Shown: in pieces, positions 11,406-21,560 of the stretch
How positions within the stretch are numbered: position 1 is the stretch's first letter
How the letters are laid out: each line of letters starts with the position of its first letter
Source of the DNA: Ceratotherium simum simum
Taxonomy: Eukaryota; Chordata; Mammalia; Perissodactyla; Rhinocerotidae
NCBI RefSeq assembly: GCF_000283155.1
Contig: NW_004454217.1
Location: 2,621,052 to 2,685,051 of the forward strand
Reading direction: 5' to 3'
Length of the DNA: 64,000 nt
Made by a program: the position numbers and the translations under genes
The notes under the pieces: generated by a model
What the model saw: only the letters and a program-made list of their open reading frames with translations
What the model was told of the DNA's origin: nothing
Database searches by the model: none

Positions 11406-12124
11406 TTCCCTCTCTCCATCTCTAACACAACATCCTTCAACTTTCTTTAGCACAGCAGTTAAGTTTTGAAGATAGTTACATGGGAGATAGCTAGTTTTCT
11501 ATATTCATATTAATTAGATTGAAATAGGGGATCTCTAAAAGAAATTAAAAGTTCAGCCTCTTGGTAAAATATATTGCACAAACTTTGATTAAGTCATTTG
11601 TTCATCACAGAGGGAACAAAATTTCTAGTTGTGGTTTTGGCTTCTTGTATACAGTTGAACCTGAGAGGTAGTAATAGGAGAATATGGCATATTTTAATGG
11701 AAACTGAAAAATATGATGATGGGCAATTTATCACTGCTAATATGATTAAAATAAATATATGTGTAGCTTTTTTCTCTCTCTGGAAAAGGCAGCTACTTAA
11801 ATTTACTTTCTTTAAATTATTTTAAAATTATTGCACTTAACTCACAGCATGAATCAACTATATAAAAGTAATTGAAACAACTATTTACTGTACTCACACA
11901 CATATTTGTTTATTATCTTCCTATCTGTACAAGTAACCTGAAATTTATTTTCCTTTGTTACTTTTATCAGTATATCAGACAATGGAGATGGAGAAGTCTG
12001 CATTTCTAATTATTTCAAAAGTATATATTTTTTTGTTGTTATACTTGAGAATAAAGTTTCTATTCTCGTACAGAAATATTGATACTATTTAGCCTTAATA
12101 ACATGAAACTTCCAAAACTGATTT
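11406..12124. other. No feature recognised
   Basis: AT-rich sequence. The open frame at 11598-11825 has no recognisable motif. Confidence 0.35.
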
Positions 12125-12425
12125 TAAAACCCTCCCAATCAACCAATGAGAACTTCAAGTGTCCCACAGTCATAGACTGTCTCACACATCTGAAGGTCAA
12201 CCAATTGGTGGCAGCCACAATCTGAGGCCAAATGTCATGTAATCCCTAAACACTCCCACTTCTAATTGCCCACCAATTTCTGATACACACATTTCACATA
12301 ACCAATATATGAGATCAGCATTGTTTTTTGTTCAGAGATACTATGTCTTACAAGCACAACTCTCCATTGCTAAGCAAGAAATAAATAGGTTTTTATTTCA
12401 AATATTGAGTGGCATTCTCTTCCTC
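12125..12425 (+). mobile_element. Possible solo LTR, plus strand
   Basis: Repeated CCAAT-type words (AACCAATGAG, CAACCAATTGG, CACCAATTTC, AACCAATATATGAG), a GTTCAGAGATACTATG segment and a terminal AATAAA (12380-12385) followed by a T-rich segment give an LTR-like order of elements: U3 CCAAT boxes, R, poly-A signal. No clean TG...CA ends or duplication were found, so the call is tentative. Confidence 0.45.
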
Positions 12426-12948
12426 CCACATGTTTAACAGACAACAATCAGAAAAATTGAAATTACATTTCAAGTCATTTGTAAACAATTTCAATATCTT
12501 TTGAGTCAGATTTTATTATATTCTATTCACATTAATAACTTCAGAGACTGAATCAAAGAAGACCAACTTTCCTGAGGTGTATAGGAAAATCTATAATTTA
12601 TCTCTTGCTTAAACCCCAAATAAATTTTTATGGACTATCTGTGAATCAGCATTTACTTAAATTCAAAGGAGGATCAATAATCCAAGAATTACACTTTTTA
12701 CTATTTTGAAAACTTTATCTGAAATGAAATCTTCAAGAAAAGGAACAAGAAATGTATTTGTTCAGAAAGGAGATTTTTGTGTTGCTATGACTTCTGAGTT
12801 CCACCTTCCAACTTTACCTGCTATAAAGGTAAATACCAGCATCTCGTCTCATCTTTTTAAGTTTTTATATACTTAATAGTGTCTTCATTTCTTCTAGGAT
12901 AATTATGAACTCATTAGTCATCATTCAAGCTACTGGGAATGGCCACTT
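12426..12948. other. No feature recognised
   Basis: AT-rich sequence between the LTR candidate and the ERE. Confidence 0.35.
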
Positions 12949-12961
12949 TGTAAGACTGTTT

Positions 12962-13203
12962 TTTGTTTTTGTTTTTTGTGAGGAAGATCAGTCCTGAGCT
13001 AGCATCCATGCCAATCCTCCTTTCTTTTTGCTGAGGAAGACTGGCCCTGGGCTAACGTCTGTGCCTATCTTCCTCCACTTTATATGGGACGCCGCCACAG
13101 CATGGCTTGCCAAGCTGTGCCTCGGTGCGCGCCCAGGGTTCTGAACCAGGGCCGCCAGCAGCGGACCGCGCGCACTTAACCGCTACGCCACGGGGCTGGT
13201 TCC
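12962..13203 (-). mobile_element. ERE SINE, minus strand
   Basis: A reverse-complement ERE: a T-rich tail, GTGAGGAAGATCAGTCCTGA, TTGCTGAGGAAGACTGGCCC, the CACAGCATGGCTTGCC block, and the tRNA-like head GCGCACTTAACCGCTACGCC ending ACGGGGCTGGT. The flanks TGTAAGACTGTTT (12949-12961) and TGCAAGATTGTTT (13204-13216) form a 13-base target-site duplication with two differences. CpG density is high, and the plus-strand open frame 13107-13313 is incidental. Confidence 0.92.
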
Positions 13204-13216
13204 TGCAAGATTGTTT

Positions 13217-13554
13217 ATTCACTAATTTATATAGGAGCTTTTATACTAGAGGTCACTCCATAGGACAGAAAAGCAAACACAGACCATCAAAAAAAAATCT
13301 GTTTATGATATAATTATGATGGTATTCTGTTAAATTGTCTCAGTGGCACTCCAGTCCTGGAAAACAGCTTTCCAATTATTGAAATCTTCTAAATCTCTAC
13401 CTCTTCAACTTCTGTCCATCATATTATGAAATTCTACCTGTTCTCTTAAATTAATATGGTGTGGAAAATTGACACATCTTGATCTTTTATGAAAGGACAG
13501 ATTCTAGAATTCAAGAGAGATCATTGAGTACCACCCATTGCAGAAAAGTCAAGC
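13217..13554. other. No feature recognised
   Basis: Unclassified AT-rich sequence; no gene signal. Confidence 0.35.
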
Positions 13555-14060
13555 AGAGCCAGTATTTCTTCAAATATTGTTTTGTCTCCAGCTCTCTTTC
13601 CTCTCCTTGGGAGACATTTATTAAATATATGTTAATTTTTTCATATATAGGCACGTCGTATAGGCTTTGCTGGCTTTTCCATTCTTTTTTTTCCCTCTTT
13701 GTGTTTCATTTAGGATATTTCCTACTGGCCTAGTTTCAAGTTTCCTAATTATATGCTTTTTAATCATTGTTATTAACCCCATATATTGAATTCTTAATTT
13801 TTGTGTTTTTATATTTTTAATAAAAATTAATTTTAATTATCTTTTTCAGTTCTAGAATATCCATTTGATTTCTTATGGATTCTAGCACTTTCTTAACATT
13901 ATCAATGCTTTCTTTTATTTTTTTGATTATAGTAATCATAAAGTTTTGGTCTGCCAATGCCAAATCATCTGTATCACCATTGGTTAGTTTGTGCTGCTAT
14001 TTTTCTCTTGGCTTTGGGGCATTTGGTCCTGTTTCTTATAACGCCTAGTGAGTCAGTTAT
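13555..14060 (-). mobile_element. L1M fragment, minus strand
   Basis: Wording matches antisense L1M sequence upstream of or in the untranslated part: TATTTCTTCAAATATTGTTT, a 'TCTCTTTCCTCTCCTTGGGA' block, CAGTTCTAGAATATCCATTTG, and TGGGGCATTTGGTCCTGTTTC. The order is consistent with one fragment. The plus-strand open frame at 13479-13733 is incidental. Confidence 0.55.
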
Positions 14061-14830
14061 CAAAATATTGCCTCGCGGCTCCAAATATATCCTTTATTGT
14101 TCCACTTAGGACACTGAAAAATTTCTTGTTTGCCAGGTGGCATAATTTTAAGCTTTGTAAATAGGGGATACTTTTGTAATAGTATCCTTTGGGATAATGA
14201 AAAGGGAAGAGGTACTTCTTCCTTATTCCTCTGTGCACTCTCTTGATAGGCTCCTGCAGCAAGTAGCAGCCATCAGTGCGTGGCACCTCCTGTGGGCAGC
14301 AGCCCCCAAAATCCCAGAGAGAATCTTCCCAGAGTACTCCCCATGATGGCTGATTCCCAGTGAGTTTCATGCATGCCATCTCCCCATAGACAACTCCTTT
14401 CACCTCCCCAACAGTTGCCAGTGGGTTCCAGGTACAGCATCTCCCTCCTGATGGCTTTGTCTGGCACCCTAGAGGGTACATTCCCAACCACTGCCATAGC
14501 AGAGAACCTTTATTTGGTTGGTTTCCACAGACCCCCAGAGGGTGAATTCCCAGAGATTTCCACTAGTACTGCAACTCAAAGAATGTCCTTACCATCTAGT
14601 GGATCATTAGCTCTACCCTCTGTCAGGAGGTCTGGAAGTGGGGAATATTCTTTCAAATTTGTTTCTTAAATGTCCACTCTGCTTTAACCCTAAGAGTAAT
14701 GACTTCTTTTTATATCTGATACCCTGTTTCCTTTAGAATTCTCTTTACCCCTTGGTAGCTAATATGTCTTTATTATAATCCCCTGTTACTGATAGTAATT
14801 CTTTATAATAATATTTCCCCAAGTATTTCA
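14061..14830. other. Unclassified, with a degenerate repeating GC-richer block
   Basis: Between about 14340 and 14560 related phrases recur at roughly 60-base spacing, such as GATTCCCAGTGAGTTTCATG / AGTTGCCAGTGGGTTCCAGG and CACCCTAGAGGGTACATTCC / CCCCCAGAGGGTGAATTCCC. It may be repeat-rich L1M untranslated sequence or an eroded minisatellite. A 144-codon minus-strand open frame (14053-14487) exists only because this block has few stops; no domain is visible. Confidence 0.35.
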
Positions 14831-15534
14831 GGAGTTTGCGGTTCCTGATTGGCTCCTGACTAATATATAATTGGTACTGGGAAGGTGGGATTTGAGGATT
14901 GGTTTGATCATGACTTTGGGCTTGAGCAACAGCCCTGAAATCCTTGCCAGTTGGAAATGTGTTGCTAGTAACAAATGATACAAAGTCACATTACAACCAA
15001 TCAAGCTATAAACTATGGCTAATTGTAATGAAATCCCAATGAAGCAAATTTCTTGGGAGCCCAAGTGGTTGCCACATTTGACCTTTATGGCAGTACTGAT
15101 GACTACAGGGACTGTGGTGTGGAAGTCATCAACTAAGTGCATAGGATCACTTACAAAAAGAAATAACAAGATCAGGTTCTTTAATCTTAGTTTCAGAAAC
15201 TGTCTGACAACCAGAGAAATTCCACAACAGCCCTAAATTAATCTCTTATTTCTTATACCCACAAGGCTAATATTGTTGAAAAATCAAACATAATATCTAA
15301 GTGTACTGGTTGTTAAATTACATCATCAGTTGAATTCAATTTTCAGAGTTTCCTCTGTGAAGGCTAGGACATTGATTCAGAAAGACAGGGACCCTGAAAC
15401 CCTGAAACAATCTTGAACCCTCAAATCACTTTGATCCTCTCTTACCAGTGGAAGTACCTTGTTTTCTGAGGAAACTAGCTTTCCTTTGTTTGAAAATCTG
15501 TGGTAACCTCCCCTGGGGCAGATGCCTATCCTAT
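14831..15534 (+). other. Unclassified; possible upstream part of the ERVL remnant
   Basis: This stretch leads directly into recognisable ERVL pol sequence without a visible boundary. Phrases such as ACTGTCTGACAACCAGAGAA look repeat-derived, but I see no protein motif. It may be gag/pro-equivalent sequence of the same provirus. Confidence 0.3.
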
Positions 15535-16285
15535 CCTCCATTTAACTCACCGTTTGGCCTTTGCAGGTGCTGGGTAGTTCTCAGAAAATAACTGCGGACT
15601 ATCAGAAACTTAATCAGACAGGGACATCGATGGCAGCTACTCTTCCAGATGTAGTAACTTTACTGGAATAAATAATACCTTTTCCCCATACCATTTCGCA
15701 AGGACCACCAAAAACAGTCTGTTGTCACCTGACCATGCCGAGAAGAGAACTTCAAAGTCTTGCCGCAGGACTATGTCAATTCCCCTGTTCTATAGTCCAC
15801 AGAGGTCTTGATGATTTTGCCATTCCATAAAATACGACATCGGTCTTTTACATTGACCATATTATACAGATTGGATCTGATGTACAGGAAGTAGCAAATA
15901 TTTTAAGTGCCTTACTAACACATGTGCAGATTAGAAGATGGATGATAAACCCAAAAAAATTCAGAGGACCCTCACCTCAGTGCAATTTCCCACAACCTCA
16001 CATTATCGTCTCCTATCTGAAGATTTGGTTGTCTAGAGCATGTAGAGATAAGCTTTACATGGTAAAAGACATGCTGCTTCTATATCTCCTTCACAATAAC
16101 AAGCAAAACATTTGATAGATTTTTTATGGATTTTGGAGACAACATATACGATATTTGAGTATGCTACTTAGATCCACACAAATGGCTGCCAGTTTCCAGT
16201 GAGAACTAGAGCACGAGAAGACTCTGCAACAAATTTAGGCTGCCCTTCAAACCACTCTACTACTTGGACCTTAAGATCCAGTAGA
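15535..16285 (+). pseudogene. Degraded ERVL (class III endogenous retrovirus) pol remnant
   Basis: Several retroviral pol blocks appear in the right order but in shifting frames: ADYQKLNQ (from 15594), AATLPDVVTLLE shortly after, LPQDYVNSPVL (from 15760), YIDHIIQIGSDVQEVANILS (from 15849), GFWRQHI (16128-16148) and a later LQQI-AALQTTLLLGP block. The YIDD-type reverse-transcriptase box now reads YIDH, so one catalytic aspartate is lost. In-frame stops and at least two frame changes (0 to 1 to 0) show it is dead. I see no flanking LTR pair. It is an ancient ERVL-group insertion. Confidence 0.75.
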
Positions 16286-16842
16286 TTCAATAGTACTTCA
16301 AATGTCCTTGGTGAATAGGAGTGTTACATTGTGCTTGCACAATAAGCGAATCATAACACAGATAAAAAACAGATGGGGAAGATTCAGATGAATATAGTAA
16401 TTTGCATAGGAAGGTATGCAATTGATTACAATGTTTCAATGTTACAAGCAGAACAATTGTAATACTGTTTGAATTATTGCAAGCAGTGATTTTTTTGAAT
16501 TCACTGAATTCCAACTTTTGGAATGCCTCTATCATGAAACAGCGAAAAAGAGCCCAGTGGACTGGAGACGGATCTCCGTGAGAGTGGGAGCGGTGGGAGC
16601 CCCTGCAGTCCTGCAAAGGTTGGGAAGGACATGCAGGGCTAGAGCCAGAGGCCTCCCGGGAGTCGGGAGCAATCCCAGGATAATCTAGGCCACCGGGGGG
16701 GAACATGCTGTACCACATCGTCAGCTGTCCAGGGCAAACACCAGAGTTGCAGTACCTAGTGAATTACAAAGAATATGTGCTTGATTTCTATGTTTCAATA
16801 AAATAAAAGATTCTTGTCAGAAATACATTGTAGATGTAGAAT
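16286..16842. other. Unclassified; includes a GC-rich block and a downstream AATAAA
   Basis: From about 16545 to 16710 the sequence is markedly GC-rich (GTGGGAGCGGTGGGAGCCCC, GCCTCCCGGGAGTCGGGAGC) compared with its AT-rich neighbours. It is followed about 85 bases later by TTTCAATAAAATAAAAG. The order resembles the end of a transcript or an LTR, but I recognise no family. The 143-codon minus-strand frame 16287-16718 shows no domain. Confidence 0.35.
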
Positions 16843-16947
16843 TTGTAGACTTGCTTGATGCAGGGTTCCCACAAACTTTTAATTTGTAAAAAATGCAAGA
16901 TCTGTGATAGGCAATAAAGCAAAGTGCTTAAAACGAGGTATGCCTGT
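16843..16947 (+). mobile_element. Tigger (TcMar) DNA transposon terminal fragment
   Basis: The stretch AGACTTGCTTGATGCAGGGT, CCACAAACTTTTAATTTG, GCAATAAAGCAAAGTGC and the terminal AAAACGAGGTATGCCTGTA match one end of Tigger1-type elements, whose terminal inverted repeat reads CAGGCATACCTCG from outside. The opposite end is absent nearby, so only the terminus remains. It abuts a TA dinucleotide as expected for TcMar insertions. Confidence 0.75.
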
Positions 16948-17441
16948 ATCTTCTTTCTTGAGCTGACTGTTCAAAATATTTGGCATTTTTTGTTGAGTTG
17001 TTTTCTTTTTTTGAGTTTCACCCATCCTTTGCTTATAATATATAATATTCTTTACCTTCCATTGTTTTGCTTTTATTTTTCATATGCTCCTAAATACATC
17101 TGTTAAATCTTTGATATTTTTTTATCTATCACTGTGTTCTGTTTCTTTTTCGTCTTTATTTTGTTTTCCTTTTCCTAGTAATATGTGTCCTTTTTTAAGA
17201 GCTCTCTATTGTGTTTTTCATTGAATTTATTCTCATTTGATATCCTGCAAATATATATATATATTTATATATTATTTTCGAGGTGAATTTATGTTTTACC
17301 TCAGTGTCTTTCCTGAGTTTAGTCAATTCTTATTTCCCATGTCAATTTTTAGCACATTTATATTCTGAGTTTTTAAATGTCTAATTCAAGGAATTTTTTA
17401 ATATCTGCGAAAGCTTTTAAGGACATTAAATCAATTTAGGA
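16948..17441. other. T-rich unclassified stretch, possibly antisense L1M
   Basis: Long T-rich phrases (TTGAGCTGACTGTTC, CACTGTGTTCTGTTTC) resemble antisense L1M untranslated sequence, but no diagnostic block is present. Includes a short (AT)n run at 17250-17272. Confidence 0.35.
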
Positions 17442-17646
17442 CAGGGATTGGAAAACTATGGCTTGTGGACTAATTTGGCTTACAATTTGTTTTTGGATAG
17501 TCCATGAGCTTAGAATGTCTATGATATTTTTGCAGAGTGGTAAAACAAAACAGAAGAATATGTGATAGAGACTGTTTGTGACCTGCAAAGTCTAAAATAC
17601 TTACTCTCCTGACCTTTATAAAAAAGAATTTGCCAGCCACTAGCCT
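17442..17646 (+). mobile_element. Non-autonomous hAT-type DNA transposon
   Basis: Starts with CAGGGATTGGAAAACTATGG and closes with a diverged 'TTTGCCAGCCACTAGCCTG', the two inverted ends of a common mammalian hAT-like element. Internal phrases GACTGTTTGTGACCTGCAAA and GTCTAAAATACTTACTCTCC fit the same family. A second copy in opposite orientation lies at 57698-57906. Confidence 0.7.
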
Positions 17647-19091
17647 GGGATATTGTGTTATAACTTTTCTCTGCATTACAGTTGAGTTTTGGCAGGGAAT
17701 TTTCAGTAGCTTGACATGTTTATCATTTTTTAATTACAGTAGCTTTGTATGGATGTGATCTGCCACTTTCTGTTTATTTTTAAATGTCTTACATTTGCCT
17801 GGACCACAAATAACAGATTTATTTAGGTAGATGTTGTGGCTTTGGGCAGGATATTGGATTTTTTTTTTTTTCCCCAAAGGTAACCTCTGCTTTTGTTATA
17901 AGAATGTGAAGTTTCTTTAATTGATGGCACTTTTTGGGGGCAGTGGGCAGTGGCAGGTCTTTTGATTTTTAGTTCTTTTTCTTTCTGTAGGAACTTTAAT
18001 ATCCACTACTTGCTTCCTCTTCTGCCTCAATACCAAGTGTCTAGGGGATGTTCTCTTTAAATGACGCTAAAAGTAGTGCCTACCCAAGACTACCACTTTT
18101 TGCTCCATGGGCTTTCAAACTTCTCTCTTTAGATTCTCCAGGAACCAAAATTATGATCCACCGGTCTCTGTTATTAGTATTTTCCACTCAGGGTAGAACC
18201 ATCTCTTTTGGGGTATCATTTTCTCTATGTTATGCCTTTACTGTTTTTTCATCATTTCCATATATTGTCCATTTGATTCTGGTCCTGGCCTGAAATCCAG
18301 AGATGGTCTAATCATTTTGGAATGTTTATTTGCTTCTTTACACAGACATTAAGGCCCATAGCATTTTTTATCTCCTTATTATCTTATAATTATTGATTAT
18401 GATTAGGTTTATTTGCTGTCCTTATTGAACTTATTGTATTTTTTGGAAGATACATAAATAGAATTAGATTTAGGTGGCTGCCATTAACATGGAGGAAACT
18501 GGGGCCTGTCTATTTATTTAAATTACTATTTTTTATCTGTGAAGTCTAAATGCTGCTCTTTTAGAAGCTGCTCTTGTTCCAAACTACTTATTTTTCTTTG
18601 ATAGCAGATATACATAGTATACGTATATGTGTGTGTGTGTAATTTTTAAAACACTAGCATAATTTTTGAAAATAATTTAAGGCCTATATTATTTGATAAA
18701 TGTACTTTTTAAAATCCATTTTAAAGAAGATATACTTTTCTATGCTTAATTTATATTTACACATTAATTTGAATGCTAACTGGCTCTCTCTATCTGAATT
18801 CCCCTGCAGACTTGATAGTTGACTTGAGAAATTACCAAGAAGATGTTGTGTTCCATTTTTCAATTATCTTTTCAAATATGCTGAGCCTTTTTTTTTTTCT
18901 TTTTTTCCTCCTGGTTAGTTGACAGTGATCAATACCCTTCATTTTACGTCTATTAATTTTCAGTGCAAGTTTCTGTCACTCATAATTGACTCTCTTCTTC
19001 AATTTGTCCATATGTGTTGGCTACACTCAAGAGATTATTATGGAAGGTCCTTCAATTTTCAGTTTGAGTGTTGCAAAGTCAAGTGTCACAG
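17647..19091. other. No gene; unclassified T-rich sequence
   Basis: T-rich, probably including old LINE untranslated sequence, but no block is diagnostic. A short (TG)n run is at about 18629-18640. Open frame 18048-18293 has no recognisable motif. Confidence 0.35.
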
Positions 19092-19131
19092 CATCATGTA
19101 TTTTTGTGTGTGTGCAGCATCATGTATTTTT
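19092..19131 (+). repeat. Two tandem copies of a 26-base unit at an ERE insertion site
   Basis: CATCATGTATTTTT occurs at 19092-19105 and again at 19118-19131, each followed by TGTG repeats. The third copy lies at 19426-19439, on the far side of the ERE, so the motif is also the ERE target-site duplication. Confidence 0.8.
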
Positions 19132-19425
19132 GTGTGTGTGTGTGGAAGATCAGCCCCGAGCTAATATCTATGCTAATCCTCCTCTTTTTGCTGAGGAAGA
19201 CTGGCCCTGAGCTAACATCTATTGTCAATCCTCCTCCTTTTTTTCCCCCCAAAGTTCCAGTAGATAGTTGTATGTCATAGTTGCACATCCTTCTAGTTGC
19301 TGTATGTGGGACACGGCCTCAGCATGGCTGGAGAAGCGGTGCGTCGGTGTGTGCCCAGGATCCGAACCCACGCTGCCAGTAGCAGAGGGCGCGCACTTAA
19401 CCACCAAGCCACAGGGCCGGCCCCA
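19132..19425 (-). mobile_element. ERE SINE, minus strand (long composite form)
   Basis: The order on the plus strand is (TG)n, GGAAGATCAGCCCCGAGCTA, CTGAGGAAGACTGGCCCTGA, then CCCCCCAAAGTTCCAGTAGA, CACATCCTTCTAGTTGCTGT and the head GCGCACTTAACCACCAAGCC ending ACAGGGCCGGCCCC. It contains both the GATGTTAGCTC tail and the CCCCCCAAAG middle block that separate other ERE forms. A 14-base duplication CATCATGTATTTTT flanks it (19118-19131 and 19426-19439). Confidence 0.93.
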
Positions 19426-19439
19426 CATCATGTATTTTT

Positions 19440-20454
19440 ATGGTTAGATTTTGGTTCACTGGTTTTCTAAGTAGTGAAATACTTTCTAAATTTAAGTGTT
19501 TTCGGACACCTAATCAGTAAAAACAGATGACATTGAGCATTTTTTGTAAAAGCCCTGAAGTGCATAAAGAAGTTATGGATTAGATTGTTGTCCATTCATG
19601 ATTTCCACCCCAAATTCTACTAAAGCACTTATATGAAACCCGTATGATTCTGCATAGCACTGACTGGATCTAGTCCTAATCTTCTCTTAAATTAACATGA
19701 CACTGATGTCCAGAAGTCTTAATTGACTTGTACATTGTCACAATGCTAATGACCATGTTGCTATTGGAAATTAAGCCTTTTGATTACCTCTGAAGGCAAT
19801 TTTCTTATATACTACTTTATGCTAAACATTTGAGAGGTATGTCGACAATTTATATTTACCAATGAAAGCTATACAAATAGTTCTACACTACTATTCTATA
19901 CAACAAATTGCCATAATTTATAAGTAGTTATTTAAATATTTTAGCAATCTCAGATTTCAAAGAGAAAAGTAGTTTACAGAGAAAAATGAAAATTATTTCA
20001 TGTAAGGAAAACAAGCCTGGAGATAGGGAAAATGGTTAGTAAGGGTTTGGAGTTATGATTCAATAATCACATAGCCAATGGAGCCCATTCATATTTAAAC
20101 ATATAGAGAATTAAAAGTCAAAATTACAAATAGGAATGAGCCATGTGTGTCTCTAATTCAACTTATTATTTTTGAGTCCTAAATATGGAGTTTAATTGGA
20201 TGTCTCACATTATTTTGGATAATCACAACAACATTCTTAGATAAGAGTGAGTCTACGAGTGTATACTCATATCATTAGAATTTACATCTTCTGGGAAGCT
20301 TCCTATTTTACATTTTGCCCATACAAAATTACCAATTTTCTTGTGTTCAGTGTTTTTTTCGTTTTTGTTTTTTTTTCCATAGGTAATCTTCATTATTTGC
20401 AGAAGAGAACTTGTATCACGAGTCTCTTATACAATGGGTGACCATACCTGCCAA
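19440..20454. other. No feature recognised
   Basis: AT-rich sequence with no confident repeat or gene. Open frame 20247-20441 has no recognisable motif. Confidence 0.35.
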
Positions 20455-21030
20455 TTTGCTTTAGGCTGCCCTGGCATGTATCTGTTTTCCAGGTGTAATC
20501 ATTAATAGCACCCCCTTTTACTCTTGAGGGATTCTTCGTGGAGAACAAATTATACTGTCATTCTATTTATGCCGTCTTAGCTCTTCTTAACCTCATCTGT
20601 TGCTGAGACATTTGGCCATTGTTTTGTACAGTTGTCACCATGGCAACCAACTCTGAGTGGACTCAACCCAACTGCTGCCCCGGCAACCAACTTAAACCCT
20701 CATCTTGTGAGTCTCACCTTCGTCACTGAGGTTTTGCTATTGCTGCTGAAGCATAAGATTCCGGAAGATCTGAATGACACTCACACGTGTGCAACATGGG
20801 AGCACTGTGGGAAAAATCATGGACCAATGGGAAGAGGATGTGATGGATAAATTATTCTCCTGTTATCTTTTGGGATGGACTTTCTGAGGAGGAGCGGTAT
20901 TCTTAGAGTCTCAAAGAAGGCAGTTCTGTATCGCTTGATTCTAGGCAGTAGTCAGCTAGTAATAAACCCACGTATTTGTTTTTTCTCCTTCTATTACTCT
21001 CCTTTCCTGTCACTTCTACTTTCTTGGGAT
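20455..21030 (+). mobile_element. Possible solo LTR, plus strand
   Basis: A block with GTTGTCACCATGGCAACCAA (an inverted-repeat X-box-like word) and GCCCCGGCAACCAACTT is followed by an AATAAA at 20961-20966 and a pyrimidine-rich segment (TTTTCTCCTTCTATTACTCT), a layout typical of LTR R/U5. Ends and duplication were not identified, and the open frame 20632-20850 has no domain. Confidence 0.35.
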
Positions 21031-21427
21031 TGAATTCCAAAATAAAGTAGCAAAATACAAGCTTTTGTTTAAGGCTCTGCATTTTTTAGAAATATATGAC
21101 TGCAAGTTATAATCTATTGGAAAGTGACTGCATAAGCCCAGAACATTTTTAATTATTTTTGATATCAGATAGGACTCATTCAACCAAGGGATATGATGTT
21201 ATCTATTCTGAGATATGTATATATATATATATACACACACATACACATGCACTCACATATATGTATATGTATACGTCTATGTATGTGTGTGTGTGTGTGT
21301 GGATGGGTTTGAGTATAGGTATGTGTGCATAAAATCGGTGTAACTTCATCATTATTGTCTTTACCTAGAATGATTTTAAGCACTTAGCACATGAAAGGTG
21401 AATAACAAGTTTAGAAGGGAAACGATC
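21031..21427. other. Unclassified, with a compound microsatellite
   Basis: Apart from the microsatellite at 21214-21301 nothing is recognised. Confidence 0.4.
21214..21301. repeat. Compound (TA)n/(CA)n/(TG)n microsatellite
   Basis: TATATATATATATA, then ACACACACATACACATGCAC, then ATGTATGTGTGTGTGTGTGT. The two ends are roughly complementary, so the single strand could fold back. The open frame on the minus strand here is the translated repeat. Confidence 0.9.
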
Positions 21428-21555
21428 TTTATTGATATCCACAATATGTCAGGTATTGTGATAGATGTTTTCACGCTCAGCACTGCTGGCATTTACATTT
21501 TATAGCCACTCTGCAAATTGGAGGAATTAAGTAACTGGTTTCAGTTCACATAATT
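21428..21555 (-). mobile_element. MIR fragment, minus strand
   Basis: TTTATTGATATCCACAATAT, GTCAGGTATTGTGATAGATG, ACATTTTATAGCCACTCTGC and GGAGGAATTAAGTAACTGG follow the antisense MIR order (the 'tgtgccaggcactgt ... ttacagatgaggaaact ... ttaagtaacttg' series). It is strongly diverged. Confidence 0.45.
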
Positions 21556-21560
21556 TGTGG

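Noticed and set aside
14053..14487. 144-codon minus-strand open frame
   Set aside because: It covers a repetitive, GC-richer block and overlaps other frames (14273-14497 and 14373-14669). No protein motif is visible.
16287..16718. 143-codon minus-strand open frame
   Set aside because: The proline- and serine-rich start comes from the GC-rich block; no homologous domain, start context or splice signal.
21214..21301. Possible regularly spaced array (CRISPR-like)
   Set aside because: It is a dinucleotide microsatellite, without spacers. No CRISPR array or prokaryotic system is present anywhere in this mammalian window.
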